Source of the DNA: Helianthus annuus | Lineage: Eukaryota; Streptophyta; Magnoliopsida; Asterales; Asteraceae | Direction: 5' to 3' | Assembly: GCF_002127325.2 (NCBI RefSeq) | Contig: NC_035433.2 | Location: forward strand, 82,154,079-82,218,078 | Length of the DNA stretch: 64,000 bases | In this document: piece by piece, positions 44,880 through 56,437 of the stretch | How positions within the stretch are numbered: the stretch's first letter is position 1 | Layout: each line of letters starts with the position of its first letter | Position numbers and translations under genes: made by a program | Notes under the pieces: model-generated | What the model saw: only the letters and a program-made list of their open reading frames with translations | Databases searched by the model: none | Told to the model about the DNA's origin: nothing

Positions 44880-45542
44880 TTAATTTATATCGGGTGGCTC
44901 TTGACTTGTTGGAACAACCCCAAAGTGCCTAATATACCTTAATTGTCCTATACTAAGGCGAGAACGCAAGAGGTTGTCGGTGAGGGTAATTCCTATTTTC
45001 ATTTTAGGTGGACAAGTCCAACCCTTTCCCGGGCTCTCGTTAAAGAAGGTGTATGCCGAATCGCTCAGGTCTATGTATGCACCGAACGAAGTCGATGGGG
45101 AGTCCTTCACGGTACAATCGGCACAGGGACGACTATCGTCCACGTCTTTTCTAGGTAAGAAGGTATTTTCGGGAGCAACGAGGTTGTCGGAATGCGGTTC
45201 CAACATTTCCTCATGGTCATCGTCTTGGGATGGATCTAAAAAATCCTTCCTAAGTTCTTTTGACCAATTGAGAAGTAGTTCTTCTAGTTGAAATAACTCG
45301 TCAAGGAGCATTTCTCCTAGAATATCTGGCTGGGCGCATTCGAGGGAGAAATAGTGCTTATTTTTACTTTCGCCCCTCTTAAGGTTACAGGGTATCGGTG
45401 GGTCTATATAGTGGGGCCTATAAGTGAGAAAAAAACATTTTAATTCCTCATGTTCGCCTCCACATATTCGACACCACAAACCATAAGAGTGCCGAAAGTA
45501 AAAAGAATTACTATCACTTATGTTTGTGTCAGAAATTACCAA
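44880..45542 (-). pseudogene. gag relic with CCHC-type zinc knuckle, Athila-like element
   Basis: 220 codons. CRICGGEHEELKC (residues about 22-34) is a CX2CX3HX4C knuckle of the CGGxH type seen in Athila/Tat gag proteins. The rest is acidic (DPSQDDDHEEMLEPHSD) and ends in SIGQLRYIRHFGVV. It lies 270 bp downstream of the PBS, where gag belongs, but no capsid domain, protease or polymerase follows. An element of this kind must be moved by a relative's enzymes. Confidence 0.55.
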
Positions 45543-45807
45543 CCGCCGGGATTTAACGGTTCTGTTTTCAGCAACTGAATCTTGGGCACGGGGGCGTGTT
45601 GAGTGGACACGGCCCCGTGTTCAGCCTACTGTCTGACTTAAAACAGGATTGCCAGTTCCAATGATTGAGCACAGGGCGTGTTCAGCAGGCACGGCCCCGT
45701 GTTAAGCTCTGCAGAAGCGGAAAAACTTAGAAAAAATTCCTAAAAAATTAAAGAAAAATAAAAATATGAGTAGGCCGTTGATTCCTAACTTTCTTAAAAT
45801 CCTTGTG

Positions 45808-45825
45808 TCCCCGGCAGCGGCGCCA
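45808..45825 (-). promoter_or_regulatory. primer binding site (Asp tRNA)
   Basis: The plus-strand TCCCCGGCAGCGGCGCCA is the 3' end of a plant Asp tRNA with one change, so the minus strand carries the PBS TGGCGCCGCTGCCGGGGA, 6 nt from the LTR. Typical of Athila/Tat Gypsy elements. Confidence 0.85.
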
Positions 45826-45831
45826 AAAACT

Positions 45832-47524
45832 TGATGTGCGTGAAGTGTGTTATAATTTTGATGAGTATTTAAGCCCTTTTTACACTTTTAGCCAAGTTTT
45901 AAATTTATAAAAAAAAGATATTCACTAACACTAAACACACATATGGGCAAGTGCACCCATCGTGGACGTAGTATAGTGTTGGTAAGATACCGAGGTCGTC
46001 CAAGGACACAAGAGCTTTTAATACCGGTTTATCCTCAACGTCTAATCAAATCAAAAGGTTAGAAAAATGTTTTAAACTAAGAAAAATAAAAACTAACTAA
46101 ATGCTGAAAAATAAAATAAAATAAAAACAGATAGACAAGATGAATCACTTGGATCCGACACGTGTATTAGTATAACCTTTGATTATTTTCGCACTTTTGC
46201 ACTTGTTTAAGAGATTATCTTAGTTATTGTAGTAGGCCCCTCTTTTGAAGGCGACGTTACCCTCAACCCAGTAGTTTGAGTCAGCAAGGATACAATCCTA
46301 AAGGGTCGGATTATTGAAAGATAATGAATTAAGTTATTAATGCAAATTGTGGTAGGCCCCGCTTTTGGCGGTGACGTTACCCTCGGCTAAGTAGTCTGAG
46401 TCAGCAGGGATACAGTCCTAAATAGCCGGGTTATAGTATTAATAGTAGTTAACTTATGAGGGGGTCAAAGAGTTTGGATCCCCGCCATCCAATACCTATG
46501 GGCATTGAAGGAGATCCTACTAAAATTGACCCAGGTCCCAAGCAGGACCTCTAAACGCTGAACAAGGGCAAGACCCTTACCAAACCTTTCCCTTAACCCC
46601 CGACCAGGTAGCCAACATACCTCCATATAGACCGTGGAGATATGAATGGTGAAAATCTTTTATTTTATATAGACAGTAAAATAATGCCAAGACACCACGG
46701 ACAAACGATAAGGAAAGATCACCTTCAACATAAGTAACTAGTTATTAAAGTCATTAATACAAAACCAAATAAAAAGTGCAAAAGATTAAAAATAAAAAGT
46801 ATTATACTAAACACTTGTCTTCACCAAGTGATGTAAGAGACTTAGGCAAACATGGCCTTGATTGTCAAGCACTCTTACGATCAATCTTGGATCCCGAGAC
46901 GACTCACACACTCTATGATGGACAATGGATGATGGTGGTGGATGATGGTGTTATGGTGGTGGTGGGTGGTGGATGAAGTGTGAGAGAGGTGGTGTGCCAT
47001 GGGATGAGAGAGAATGAAGCCAAGCTCCTCTATTTATAGGCTGAACAGAAGGCTGGACACGGCCCCGTGTCCGCTGGACACGGCCCCGTGCCCGTCTGAC
47101 ATTCTCTCTCTTCATTAATTGTAATTGCGAATTACAATTAATGCGCCTGCTGTACTTTCACCACGCCCCCGTGCCCGCTGGACACGGCCCCGTGGTGGGC
47201 ATTGGAAGCTTCTACTGGTTTGTCTTTTCTGCTGCTTCCTGGGCACGCCCCCGTGTTCGCTGGACACGGGGCGTGTTCAGACTCTGTTTCTTCTCCTTTG
47301 CCTTGGGAGGTGCCGTTGAGGGTCCGGGCGGTCCACTTTTGTTCCTTTTCTTGTATTTATGCTAGAATTAGTTGTCTTTTTGCTTCTTTTGTGATTTTGA
47401 GCTCATTTCATCCTGAAAATACAAAAGGAAGACAAAAACACTCTTTTTCCAACATTAGTACTTAAAAAGGGTTAGTTTTATGCCTTAATTGATGTGATTT
47501 ATATGTTGCATTTTACACACATCA
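45832..47524 (-). repeat. Athila-like LTR, right copy (5' LTR in the element's direction)
   Basis: 1,693 bp, TGATGTGCGTGAAG ... ACACATCA. The TATA box CTATAAATAG lies on the minus strand at 47039-47030. It carries the same GACACGGCCCCGTG cluster as the left LTR. Confidence 0.9.
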
Positions 47525-48957
47525 GGTTCTCCTTCTTTCAAACCTTGTTGACACTTCCTCCTTCTCTCCATCTCTTCTACATTCTTACCTTCTAGCTTGC
47601 AAGTTCTTACTTTTGTTGAGATTACAACTAAGTGTTCATCTTCAAGGTATGTATTCTTAACTTTTACATCTCCATGGGTTTCTTTTTGGTAAGATTCTTG
47701 AATTATAGGGCTTGATTTGAACTTAGTGTTCATAGTTCTTGATAAATTCATGCTTGAAACTTTGTGTTTTCTTACAAATTGTTGATTTCATATGATGATT
47801 TTGAGGTTCTTGAAGTTAGGGTTTTATAGGAAATTTGGGGGTTTTGTGTTTGGCTTCAAGAACTTGGTGTTCTTGATGTTGGGGTTCTTGAATCTTGTAG
47901 AAAATTGATTGTTTGAGTTGATTTTGAGCTTTGTTTGGTTGAAAGTTTGTATGAATGTGTGTTTTAAGTTGTTTGGTTAGCAAAAATTGTTACTTGCTTG
48001 AACATGTTCTTGGCGCGAAAATTGGTTGTGTTTAGGAAGAAGATGAAGAAAAATTTGAATTTTTTACTTTTTGATTCACCATGAAAGGAGGGTTCTTGGT
48101 TTATTATGTTAAAAACTTTGAGATTCAACTTTTATCTCTTCCGTAAGTTCGGAGAGATCAAAGTTTGTGTCCCTGATAAGTTTTTAACTCTTTTTTGAGT
48201 TCATGTTCCGAGTTCTTACATATGTCTCCGAGTTTCTAATGTTCCAAGATTCCGAGTTTTTGTGTTCACGGGTTCCGAATTTTTGACAAACATCAAGTTT
48301 AAACTCTGTTTTGAAAGCGCTTATATGTCCGAGTTTTTTTTTAACTTTTTATCTCCGAAGTGTTTAAACTCTGTTTTAACCTCTGTTATCCGAGGTTCAT
48401 AGATTTTTATTGTGAAACATAAGGTCCGAAGTTTTATTGTGAAGCAAAAGGTCCGAGTTTCTTAAACAGTCTCTGTATCACGGTCCAACTTTTGGCTATG
48501 TTCCGAGTTTTCTTTTCCTCTGTCAACATCTCCGACTTTTGCAGAGTTTCCGAATGTTCCGAGTTTATGCTAACAGTTCCGAATTTTACAGCACAGTTCC
48601 GAATTTTTTTTTAAACATGAGTCATACTCCGAGTTTCATTGTTAAAGTCTCCGATTTTTTTTTGTTTGGTGCAGAGTTCCTGAGTTTGTTTTACACACTG
48701 TCACAGAGTTATTTTGAAAGTAAATTCTGTTAGTTATGAGCAGGTTTCTTTTCAATTGTCTAAGTGTCAACTCGCATCTAAGGTCTATTATATCTATTTT
48801 GACTGTGTGTGTAACTATTCGAGGCTTGATTTTATACACGTTAACTGTGTGTTTTGACTATGTGACTATTGTGTGAAAATTGAATGATTAATTTCTTTAA
48901 CTGTTCGACAACTATATCTGATGCATGTGTTTCGTTTTTGGTTTGTCTTCAACAGAA
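47525..48957 (+). repeat. Sirevirus region between pol and the envelope-like gene (right copy of the duplication)
   Basis: 47525-48811 duplicates 40607-41892; 48812-48957 is unique and leads into the envelope-like gene through a TTCAACAG tract that could serve as a splice acceptor just before its ATG. Contains the TCCGA-TTT array at about 48205-48680. Confidence 0.8.
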
Positions 48958-51900
48958 ATGGCAGAACAACCTCGTCCGATTCGTGAGTTCCATCGGAATC
49001 ATAATCAAATTGCCTTGCTAAACGTGAACGTTGGTGGTGGAGCGGAATATGCTGATATTATTCGTTTTCTTCGAAATTCAAGAATTGGTTTCGCGATTTC
49101 AGAAAATATTCACCAAGTGCAAGCATATATTGATGATTTTTGGCGTACGGCTCGGACTGTTGATGATACTATCGAAGCTACTGTTTCTGGAAGTTCTATT
49201 GTTATCACGGAGGCAGTTATTCGTGCGGCTCTCCGTTTTGGTGACTTAGATCATGGTAACACGTGCTATGTGCGTCAAATACGAGAACGTGGAGTTAGAT
49301 CTTTCGGCTATGCTGGTTCTTTTGCTAAGAAGGAGATCTACAAGGCTATGTTTCTTGGGCAGTGGAGATACTTCTTTCATGTGTTGATGCAGTGTTTGTC
49401 TCCACGAAAATCGGGAACTGGTACAATGGGTAATGATCTTGTGTCTGGAATGATTGGGTTAACTTACAACCAGCCATACAATTTCTCTCTAATGATTCTC
49501 CAAGCTCTCAAACACCAGATCGGTCTGAAGGCAAATGATAAGCGATTGATGATTTTGTATCCTCGATTTCTTTGTCTTATTTTTCGACATTTGTTGCCGA
49601 ATCTTTCATTCGAAGGAACTTTGCCTGCCTACGCTCTAGCACCAATGCCTAGTCGTATTTTCACTGATTGTGCCAAAGTTAACAAGTCCACAAGGACTGA
49701 TGCACGTCTAGTTCCGACTCCCTTGTGTGGTGTTATTCTTCAAGACAACTACAATCCAGAAATTGATTCGAAGTGGTTAAACATTAGAGATGGTATTGAT
49801 CAAATCTTAGTTGGAGATGCTCAAGAGCCCGTGGTTGTTCAACCTCAGGTTGATCTTCAACAACCACCGGCTGCTATTTCGGAACCTGAACCTGTTCAAG
49901 AGCCAGTGATTTCTGAACCAGTTGTTGTTGCTTCTATTCAAGAAGCTGTGCCTGTTCAAGCTCCAGTCTCTACGTCTTCGGCAACAGGGGTTGCTGTAGA
50001 AACTGATGATGTGATTTTAGAGCTTGATGCTGCTTTAGAAGCGTGTCCGTCCTCCCGTACAGTTGACAAAGGGAAACGGCCTATGGAGGAAGTTATTGTG
50101 GATGAATTGATTGATGATATGCCATCCGAAAAACAATACCTTCGTTTAGTAATGTTTAGTAATGAAAGAAGTTCAAAATCGTCTTCCACCCTCCGAAAGA
50201 GAAAAGCTTGAGTTATTTCGAGCGAAGGTTGCTTCTCTCGGTCCCTCTTCCGATTGGAGTATTCGCCTAGCTAGCTGGAATGACAAAACAAACAATTTGG
50301 ATTCAATTGATTTTAGCTCGTCCTCTTCTGATGATGATGATGAAGACCGTCGTCATCCTGTTTCTGATACTGTTCGTGTACCAGTTCCTTTCAGGATGTA
50401 TAAGCGACAACGTGTTGCTGTTTCGGCTCTTCAGTCTTCGAGTCCGATGGTTGCTTCGGTCACGGTTACATCCAGTTCGGCTCCATCAGACTCCAGAGGT
50501 CTTCTTTATATGGAGTTATCGGTAACTCTCCCGTCACTATCTTCCTCTCTTCCATTCACTTCCTGTGTGGAAGCTACCAGTGTGGTTACTTCTTCTCAAC
50601 CGGTAACGCCGATTATGTCGTCTCCAATTCCTGTAGTACCGTTATTTCTGTCGTTAGCATCTCAAACGGGTACGGGCAATTTGTTTGCCTTATCAGGAAG
50701 TTCCTCTCTGCCAGTGCAACCTAGTACTCTTATTGATTTGCCAGCTCCAGAGACACGGAGGACAGGTCCAAAGATCGCTTTTGGTTCAAGTCCGCCAGCA
50801 GTTCGACGGAAGAAAGGTTCTTCACGTCCTCCAGTGATACCATCTTCAGGTCCTAGGCCATCCAGGGCACAGCCGTCTGGCTCGAGATCTCCTGCTCCTA
50901 GATCTTCTACAGTTTCTGCTTAGAGACCATCCAGTTCAGGTAAAGAGCAGAACTTTCAAGAGTTTGTTCGTGACAAGTTTCAGGATGCAGCCAAGGTCAT
51001 GGTTCAACACAAGACTCAGTTTTCTAGGCTGCAGAAAGAAATTGATCTCTTGAAGAAAAGGGATGCAGAACGAGACCAGCAGATGGCTCATCTTTTCCGT
51101 CTAACCAAGGATCAGAGTCTTCAGTTGGGTAAGTTCATAGCTCAAGAGGCATCGACGTCTGCTCGACAACAGACCTTGGTTAGTACTACGGATCGGCTTC
51201 TCGGGATTGTGACAGATCTCGTATCACTCCTTGCTGCTCAGGGGGAGAGTTCGGCTTCGGATTTTCAGGTTCAGGCTAAGTGCAAAATGGATGAACTTAA
51301 GAAAATCAGAGATGATCTTGACAAGGACAAGGATCCCAACGCATCGAAGCAAGGGGGGCAGTCAAGGAGCGCACGTGCTCCTGAAGCTGCGACTCCGGCT
51401 CTTGTTGAGGGGGAGTCCTCAAGTGTAGCAGCAGGGGGAGATAAGGGCCCTGTAGAGGCTGTTGCTGAATTAGTTTTGGAACCTGGAGAAGTGGTTGAGG
51501 AAACGTTTGAGGATTGGCGAACAGACGACGACCTGGCTGGTAAGTTCAGCTTCATTGAGACTGCGAAAGGGAAGACAATTGAGTATGAGTCCTTACCGGT
51601 CAACAATGATACTATCAGAAGCTTTGTGTTTGGCTGTGAAATGCCCGAAGAAATCTTTAATCCTATACGAATTCCCGAAGAATTCAGCGTGGCAGCTCGA
51701 AAATGGTTTAGAAATCTTCCAGATCTTACTCAAAGGAAGAGGTACTTGTCCACAAAAGGTGAGTACTCGGGACAAATTCGAAGTTGGGATTTCGATGAAC
51801 AGCACGGCCTGGTAATGATCAAAACGACCGATGGGGTTCAGTACTTCAGGCCAAGGGCTAAGGATCTTCAGACTCTTCCAGCACGTGATCTTCATCACAT

Positions 51901-52496
51901 TGCTCAACTCGATCTCAACAACCATACAAATGTTGCCAGTATCAGAGGATTGATTCCTCATCTTGTTGCTGAGAGTCGTGAGAGCAAGTGGAAGTTGTTC
52001 AAGCCAGCAGTCGGTCAAGGAGTTAAGTATCTAAACAAGTTCACTGGTAAAGACAGCGGGTAATTGGTGGATTTGTGAAGATACGAGATTGGATCTTGAA
52101 GATTCAAGATGAAATGATTTCAGACACTCGGTTGAAGACTCTCCAGCGAGTGGTAAAGAAGAATGGAAAGTGGTTTACCCTCCAACGAGTTGCCTTCGTA
52201 AAATTCCTATGCGAAAGTTTGATCTCGACAAATTCGACAAAATAGGTTATTGGTATCTCAATGGGAAGACTGGGGAAGCCGTGATTACTGAAAAGAATTT
52301 GACGGAGGAGATTGCTAAGATTCTGGATCCAATTTGGCTTGCCAACCTTAGAGAAGCTCAGTTGAAGAAGCTTCGGCGCCTGCCCCTAAAATACAATGAA
52401 GAAGATCGTGTTCTTGCGGACCAGTTTATCAAGGTGGTTCAGTTCTGTGTGAAGAACAAGGTCTGGGCAGAAAGCAGCTTTTCAAAGAGGGTTTGA
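48958..52496 (+). pseudogene. Sirevirus envelope-like / post-pol gene, several breaks
   Basis: The ATG at 48958 (MAEQPRPIREFHRNH) opens a domain of about 270 residues (FLRNSRIGFAISENIHQVQA, MGNDLVSGMIGLTYNQPYNF) of the type found after pol in plant Sireviruses. It is followed by Pro/Val-, then Ser-rich linkers and a coiled coil near 51000-51100 (LLKKRDAERDQQMAHLFRL). Breaks: a 10-bp tandem duplication GTTTAGTAAT (50144-50153, 50154-50163) shifts the frame, a TAG lies at 50921, a frame change at about 52055, and a further one before 52170. The role of these proteins is unproven; 'envelope-like' is a positional and structural label. Not functional as read. Confidence 0.65.
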
Positions 52497-52527
52497 AGAT
52501 CTCAAGTTCAATGAAGACCATGCACTG

Positions 52528-52541
52528 ATCAAGGGGGAGTT
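52528..52541 (+). promoter_or_regulatory. Sirevirus polypurine tract
   Basis: ATCAAGGGGGAGTT directly before the 3' LTR; AAGGGGGAG is the purine core that primes plus-strand DNA synthesis. Confidence 0.85.
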
Positions 52542-53079
52542 TGTTAATGCACTTTTAGTAATAAGTGCAAGTCTTCCAATTTATTAGGGTCTTTATTGTA
52601 CATATGGTCAAAATTAGTCCCAAGATGTTCCTAGGGACAACTTGTCCAAGTTTTAGGAGGATTTCCTTAGTCAGAGTTTTTTGTATAGGACTAAGGTCAG
52701 AGTTTTGTATGTGTAGCTTTTGTCTGAGTTTTGTCTAGGCAAAAGGTCTGAGCTTTGTGCTATCTGTTATGTCCGAGCTTTCTAGTTAGTCTTGAAAGTC
52801 CGGGCTTTGCCTTGTATATATACTTTAATATGGAATAGACAAGGTAGGCGATTCTGTGTGAAATTCTGTGCACCTAACCCTAATCATTTTGTTTTGTCTG
52901 GCGGCTGCTTTGTGTGAGTGACGTCATTCATCTTCATCAAGAATACTCAGTGTATTCTTGATTTCTCTCTCAAATCCTTGCATTCTAGTGTTTCATCTGC
53001 AGTGGTTGATCATCAGGTGGATTCCGCACACCTGTTGGTTGCTTTAGCTGAGTGAGATCTTGGATTAGGAGGCCTAACA
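52542..53079 (+). repeat. Sirevirus 3' LTR
   Basis: 538 bp, TGTTAATGCAC ... GGCCTAACA, followed by the GTCCA target duplicate. Confidence 0.95.
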
Positions 53080-53637
53080 GTCCAAAATCAAGATTTGCTG
53101 CTAAACATTCCAAAATCAAGATTTGGTTTGCTAATACAGTCCAAAAACAGATGCCGTTAAATATAGCAGTTGGACTGTTCTAGCAACAAATCTTGATTTG
53201 GACTGTTTTAGCAGCAAATCTTGATTTTGGACTAATCTAGCAATTTGTGTAAAACCCCAGGGACGAATTTAGCAATTTTCTCAAAAAAAAATGATTTTTT
53301 AACTGTTTTTGATATTTAATGTGATATTAATACACCATTAATGAATTTCAATAAAAAAAAGTTCTAGTAATTTCTTCAAATATAATAAGTGATGTCATCT
53401 TAAACTTTAATTATGATACATATAATGCATTTCAAATTTACTAAGTTTTTTTTTGGTAATTAATATGATATTAAGACACCATAATATAATTTTAACAAAA
53501 AAAAAAACTATTCTTTTTTTCAACATCATAAGATTACCGGAGAAAACCCGTTTGGGTCAAGGATCGAACCCGAATCGTCCACCATCAATTCCAGAGAAAA
53601 CCCGGTAACCCACTCGTTCGTAAGCACGACGGTAAAA

Positions 53638-54075
53638 TTACCGGTAAATATATTTTTTCTTAAATATCGTGGTTTAGTGTTAAAACGAAAAGCTAAGAAA
53701 CCAAATTAAATTTCTTATGATGTTGCCAATGACCTCTACTCCGAGGGTAACCCGTCGTCCACCACCAATTCCGGGGAAAACCCAGTAATCCACCCGCCGG
53801 TAGACACGACGGTAAAATTACCGGTAAAACCCGTTTGGCTCAAGGATCGAACCCAGGTTTCCCTGGGTCTCCTATCACTGCTCACCAATGCCTCACTCCT
53901 TTTTTTGCACCAAATGAGAATTGAACCTGAGTCTTCAAAGAATAACTCAAGTTTTCCTACCACTTAAGCTAGATGTCATTGGCAACATCATAAGAAATTT
54001 AATTTGGTTTCTTAGCTTTTTCTTTTCACTCTAAACCAAAGATATTTAAGAAAAAAATGTATTTACCGGTAATTT
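53638..54075. repeat. inner inverted repeat with SINE-like sequence
   Basis: About 53638-53735 (ATTACCGGTAAATATATTTT ... TGATGTTGCCAATGACCTC) is the inverse of about 53965-54075. The ACCGGGTTTTCCCCGGAATT block occurs three times in the loop and arms (about 53580, 53765, 54105), in both orientations. It forms the centre of the foldback element. Confidence 0.7.
53835..53985 (-). mobile_element. possible tRNA-derived SINE head
   Basis: On the minus strand TAGCTTAAGTGG (A-box-like) is followed after about 32 nt by GGTTCAATTCTC (B-box-like), and further on by a second GGTTCGATCC. Such pol III boxes are typical of plant SINEs. No poly-A/T tail or target duplication was fixed. Confidence 0.4.
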
Positions 54076-54762
54076 TACCGTCGTGCCTACAGGCGGGTGG
54101 GTTACCGGGTTTTCCCCGGAATTGGTGGTGGACGACTCGGGTTACCCTTGGAGTACTCTGTTTGTTCAGTGGATGCCCCGAGAGTGCTCGGGATTGATTT
54201 GTTGGCCGTTCAAAAAAATATTCTTATGATGTTGAAAAAATGAATAGTCTTTTTTTGTTAAAATTCCATTATGGTGTATAATATCATATTAATTACCAAA
54301 AAAATGCATTATATGTATCATAATTAAAGTTTAAGATGACATAACGATAATACAATTACATGGAAAAAAATAACTAACAAATAAAAAATCACTTACTATA
54401 TTTGAAGAAATTACTAGAACTTTTTTTATTGAAATTCATTAATGGTGTATTAATATCAAATTAAATATAAAAAACAGTTAAAAAATCACTTTTTTTTTGA
54501 AAAAATTGCTAAATTCGTCCATAAGATTTTACACAAATTTCTAGATCAGTCCAAAATCAAGATTTGCTGCTAAAACAGTCCAAATCAAGATTCGTTGCTA
54601 AAACAGTCCAACTGCTATATTTCACGGCGTCTGTTTTTTGGACTGTATTAGAAAAACAAATATTGATTTTGGACTGTTTTAGCAGCAAATCTTGATTTTG
54701 AACTGATCTAGCAATTTGTGTAAAACCTCAGGGACGAATTTAGCAATTAACTCCATATTAAA

Positions 54763-55390
54763 TAAATGTAATTTTGTATATTAAATACTAAAAACGTCGT
54801 ATCTTTAAAAATCTCGTGTATAATCGGGTTGAAAAATCTACCAAATAATAAAAAAATATATCCTTAAAAACCCCGCGTATTACACGTGTTGAATAAATCA
54901 AATTTTACATAGCAAATGATAAAAAGTTATATCTTTAAACTTCGTGTATTACACACTAAAAAGAGTTATATTTTTAAAACCATGTGTATTACACATATTA
55001 ATTAAATGTAATTTTGTATATTAAATACTAAAAACGTCATATCTTTAAAAATCCCATGACGGGTTATATAATAAATGTAATTTTGTATATTAAATACTAA
55101 AAACGTCGTATCTTTAAAAAACCCATGTATAGTCCGGGTTGAAAAATCTACCAAATATTAAAAAATATTATATCTTAAAAACCACGTGTTGAATAAATCT
55201 AATTTTACATAGCAAATGATAAAAAGTTATATTTTTAAAAACTTCGTGTATTACACGGGTTATATAAATGTAACTTTGTATAGTAAATAATAAAAAAAGT
55301 TATATTTTTCAAAACTCTGCATTTTACACGAGTTGAATAAATATAATTTTGTATACCAAATAATAAAAAAATTATATTTTTAATAAATTA
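54763..55390. repeat. AT-rich minisatellite, right part
   Basis: Seven or more units of the same repeat as 27355-27781 (GTGTATTACACG hairpins, TAAATGTAATTTTGTATA, AAAACGTCGTATCTTTAAA). Continuous with the left part once the TE stack is removed. Confidence 0.8.
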
Positions 55391-56434
55391 GGATAACATT
55401 TAATATTAATTTATTATTTATATATTTAATATAAGATAAGTAGGAGAGAGATGTATTTGTTTTAAAAATATATTAAATTAACAATTTAGATTTCATGATA
55501 ATATTTTATTAAAGGATGATAAGATTTAATATTAATTTATTATTTATTTAGTTAATATAAGATAAGTATAAATTTGAGGATACCTTCAATGAATGACCTG
55601 TGTCCAAAACTTGGTTTCTTTTATTATAGTAGTTAGATTAGATGTTTTAAGTTATTTAATCTTAAATTTTAAGTTTTAAGATATTTAATTTTGTAAAATA
55701 TAATTAAAAAAAATAAAAAGAAAGTTTGTGGCTAGGGTAGGCGCAACCACCATTTACTAGTAAATGGGTACCTGGTGCAGTTGTTAGTTTTTGAGTTGGC
55801 GAATTGTGGTTGGTCGGGGTTAAGGTACTTACCATAAGGTGCCCCTTCCTCTCTTGTATGTGTTTATGTATTGTAGTTTGTTATGAGTGGTGGTGTGAGT
55901 GATGGATCATAAATGATTTAACACTCGCTGATCAGGTCCATGTGCTCATACGTGTTTATGTGCTGTGCTCGTATGTGTTTATGTATTGTACTATGGGTGG
56001 TGCAAAATTTGGGGAACAGTGTTTTTATGAGGTGTTTCTTTAGTGTAGTATGGTTTGGGTTGGTGAATTGATAATGGTCGCTTATGAGAAATGAATAAAC
56101 TGCATGATTTGGGATTAGGTCACCATTGATTATACATTTGATCTAAAAACCATACATTAGGGATACTGTATCTCAAGTATGAGGATGAGGGGAATTTAAA
56201 TTGAAAATTTTGAAAAATTGAGTTGTTACCTGCTTGTTTTTAAGTAGACGTCCTTAGTCATGGTCATATTCGTTGAAATGAAGAATGAAATGTTTTTTGA
56301 AAAATGTGTATGAAATATCTCTAGTTCCGATCTACTAGAAATTTATGTAATATTTGATTGATTGTTTGTTGCTGTTGAATGTGCTACTAACACGGAGATG
56401 AATTATATAGCATTGGGGGTAAGTCTTGTAGTTG
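55391..56434. other. no recognised gene or element
   Basis: AT-rich DNA with short direct repeats (TTTAATATTAATTTATTATTTA twice at about 55389 and 55523; CGTGTTTATGTGCTGTGCTC / CGTATGTGTTTATGTATTG). No ORF with coding character. Confidence 0.6.
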
Positions 56435-56437
56435 TTA

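Larger units (their letters stand above)
38915..47524 (-). mobile_element. non-autonomous Athila-like Gypsy element (LARD) nested in the Sirevirus
   Basis: Flanked by a 5-bp duplication GGTTC (38910-38914 and 47525-47529). Two LTRs of about 1.69 kb, a PBS for Asp tRNA next to the right LTR and a purine tract next to the left end show that it reads on the minus strand. The 3.9-kb interior encodes only a zinc-knuckle gag relic and a small acidic protein, with no protease, RT or integrase. A 1.29-kb block of Sirevirus DNA sits between the left LTR and the interior, the result of a later duplication. Confidence 0.8.
27846..53079 (+). mobile_element. Sirevirus-type Ty1/Copia element, mosaic, with nested Gypsy element
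   Basis: Two 538-bp LTRs, a perfect 5-bp target duplication GTCCA (27841-27845, 53080-53084), an initiator-Met PBS, a long gag with two zinc knuckles, pol in PR-INT-RT order, an envelope-like region and a purine tract before the 3' LTR. By eye the LTRs differ at only three sites, so the insertion is recent. The order is disturbed: an LTR fragment plus RNase H sits upstream of gag, pol stops within RT, and an inverted envelope-region fragment follows. Copia with an env-like gene fits the Sirevirus genus. Confidence 0.85.
27791..54753. mobile_element. foldback MULE-like element hosting the Sirevirus
   Basis: Leaving out the Sirevirus, the element is about 1.73 kb (27791-27845 plus 53080-54753). 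The termini GAGAAAATTGTTAAATTCG and, on the other strand, GAGTTAATTGCTAAATTCG extend to TIRs of about 50 bp (CCTGAGGTTTTACACAAATT). A 9-bp target duplication CATATTAAA lies at 27782-27790 and 54754-54762, inside the minisatellite; nine bases is the MULE norm. Each terminal region is itself palindromic (CAGTCCAAAATCAAGATTTG / reverse), and 53290-53530 is the inverted copy of about 54230-54490. No transposase is present. Confidence 0.7.

Noticed and set aside
44943..45291. Plus-strand open frames opposite the zinc-knuckle gag relic
   Set aside because: The minus-strand frame holds the CCHC knuckle and follows the PBS; the plus-strand frames are shadows.
53550..53890. tRNA genes suggested by GGTTCGATCC words
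   Set aside because: No cloverleaf could be traced; the words fit a SINE head and occur in repeated blocks of the foldback element.
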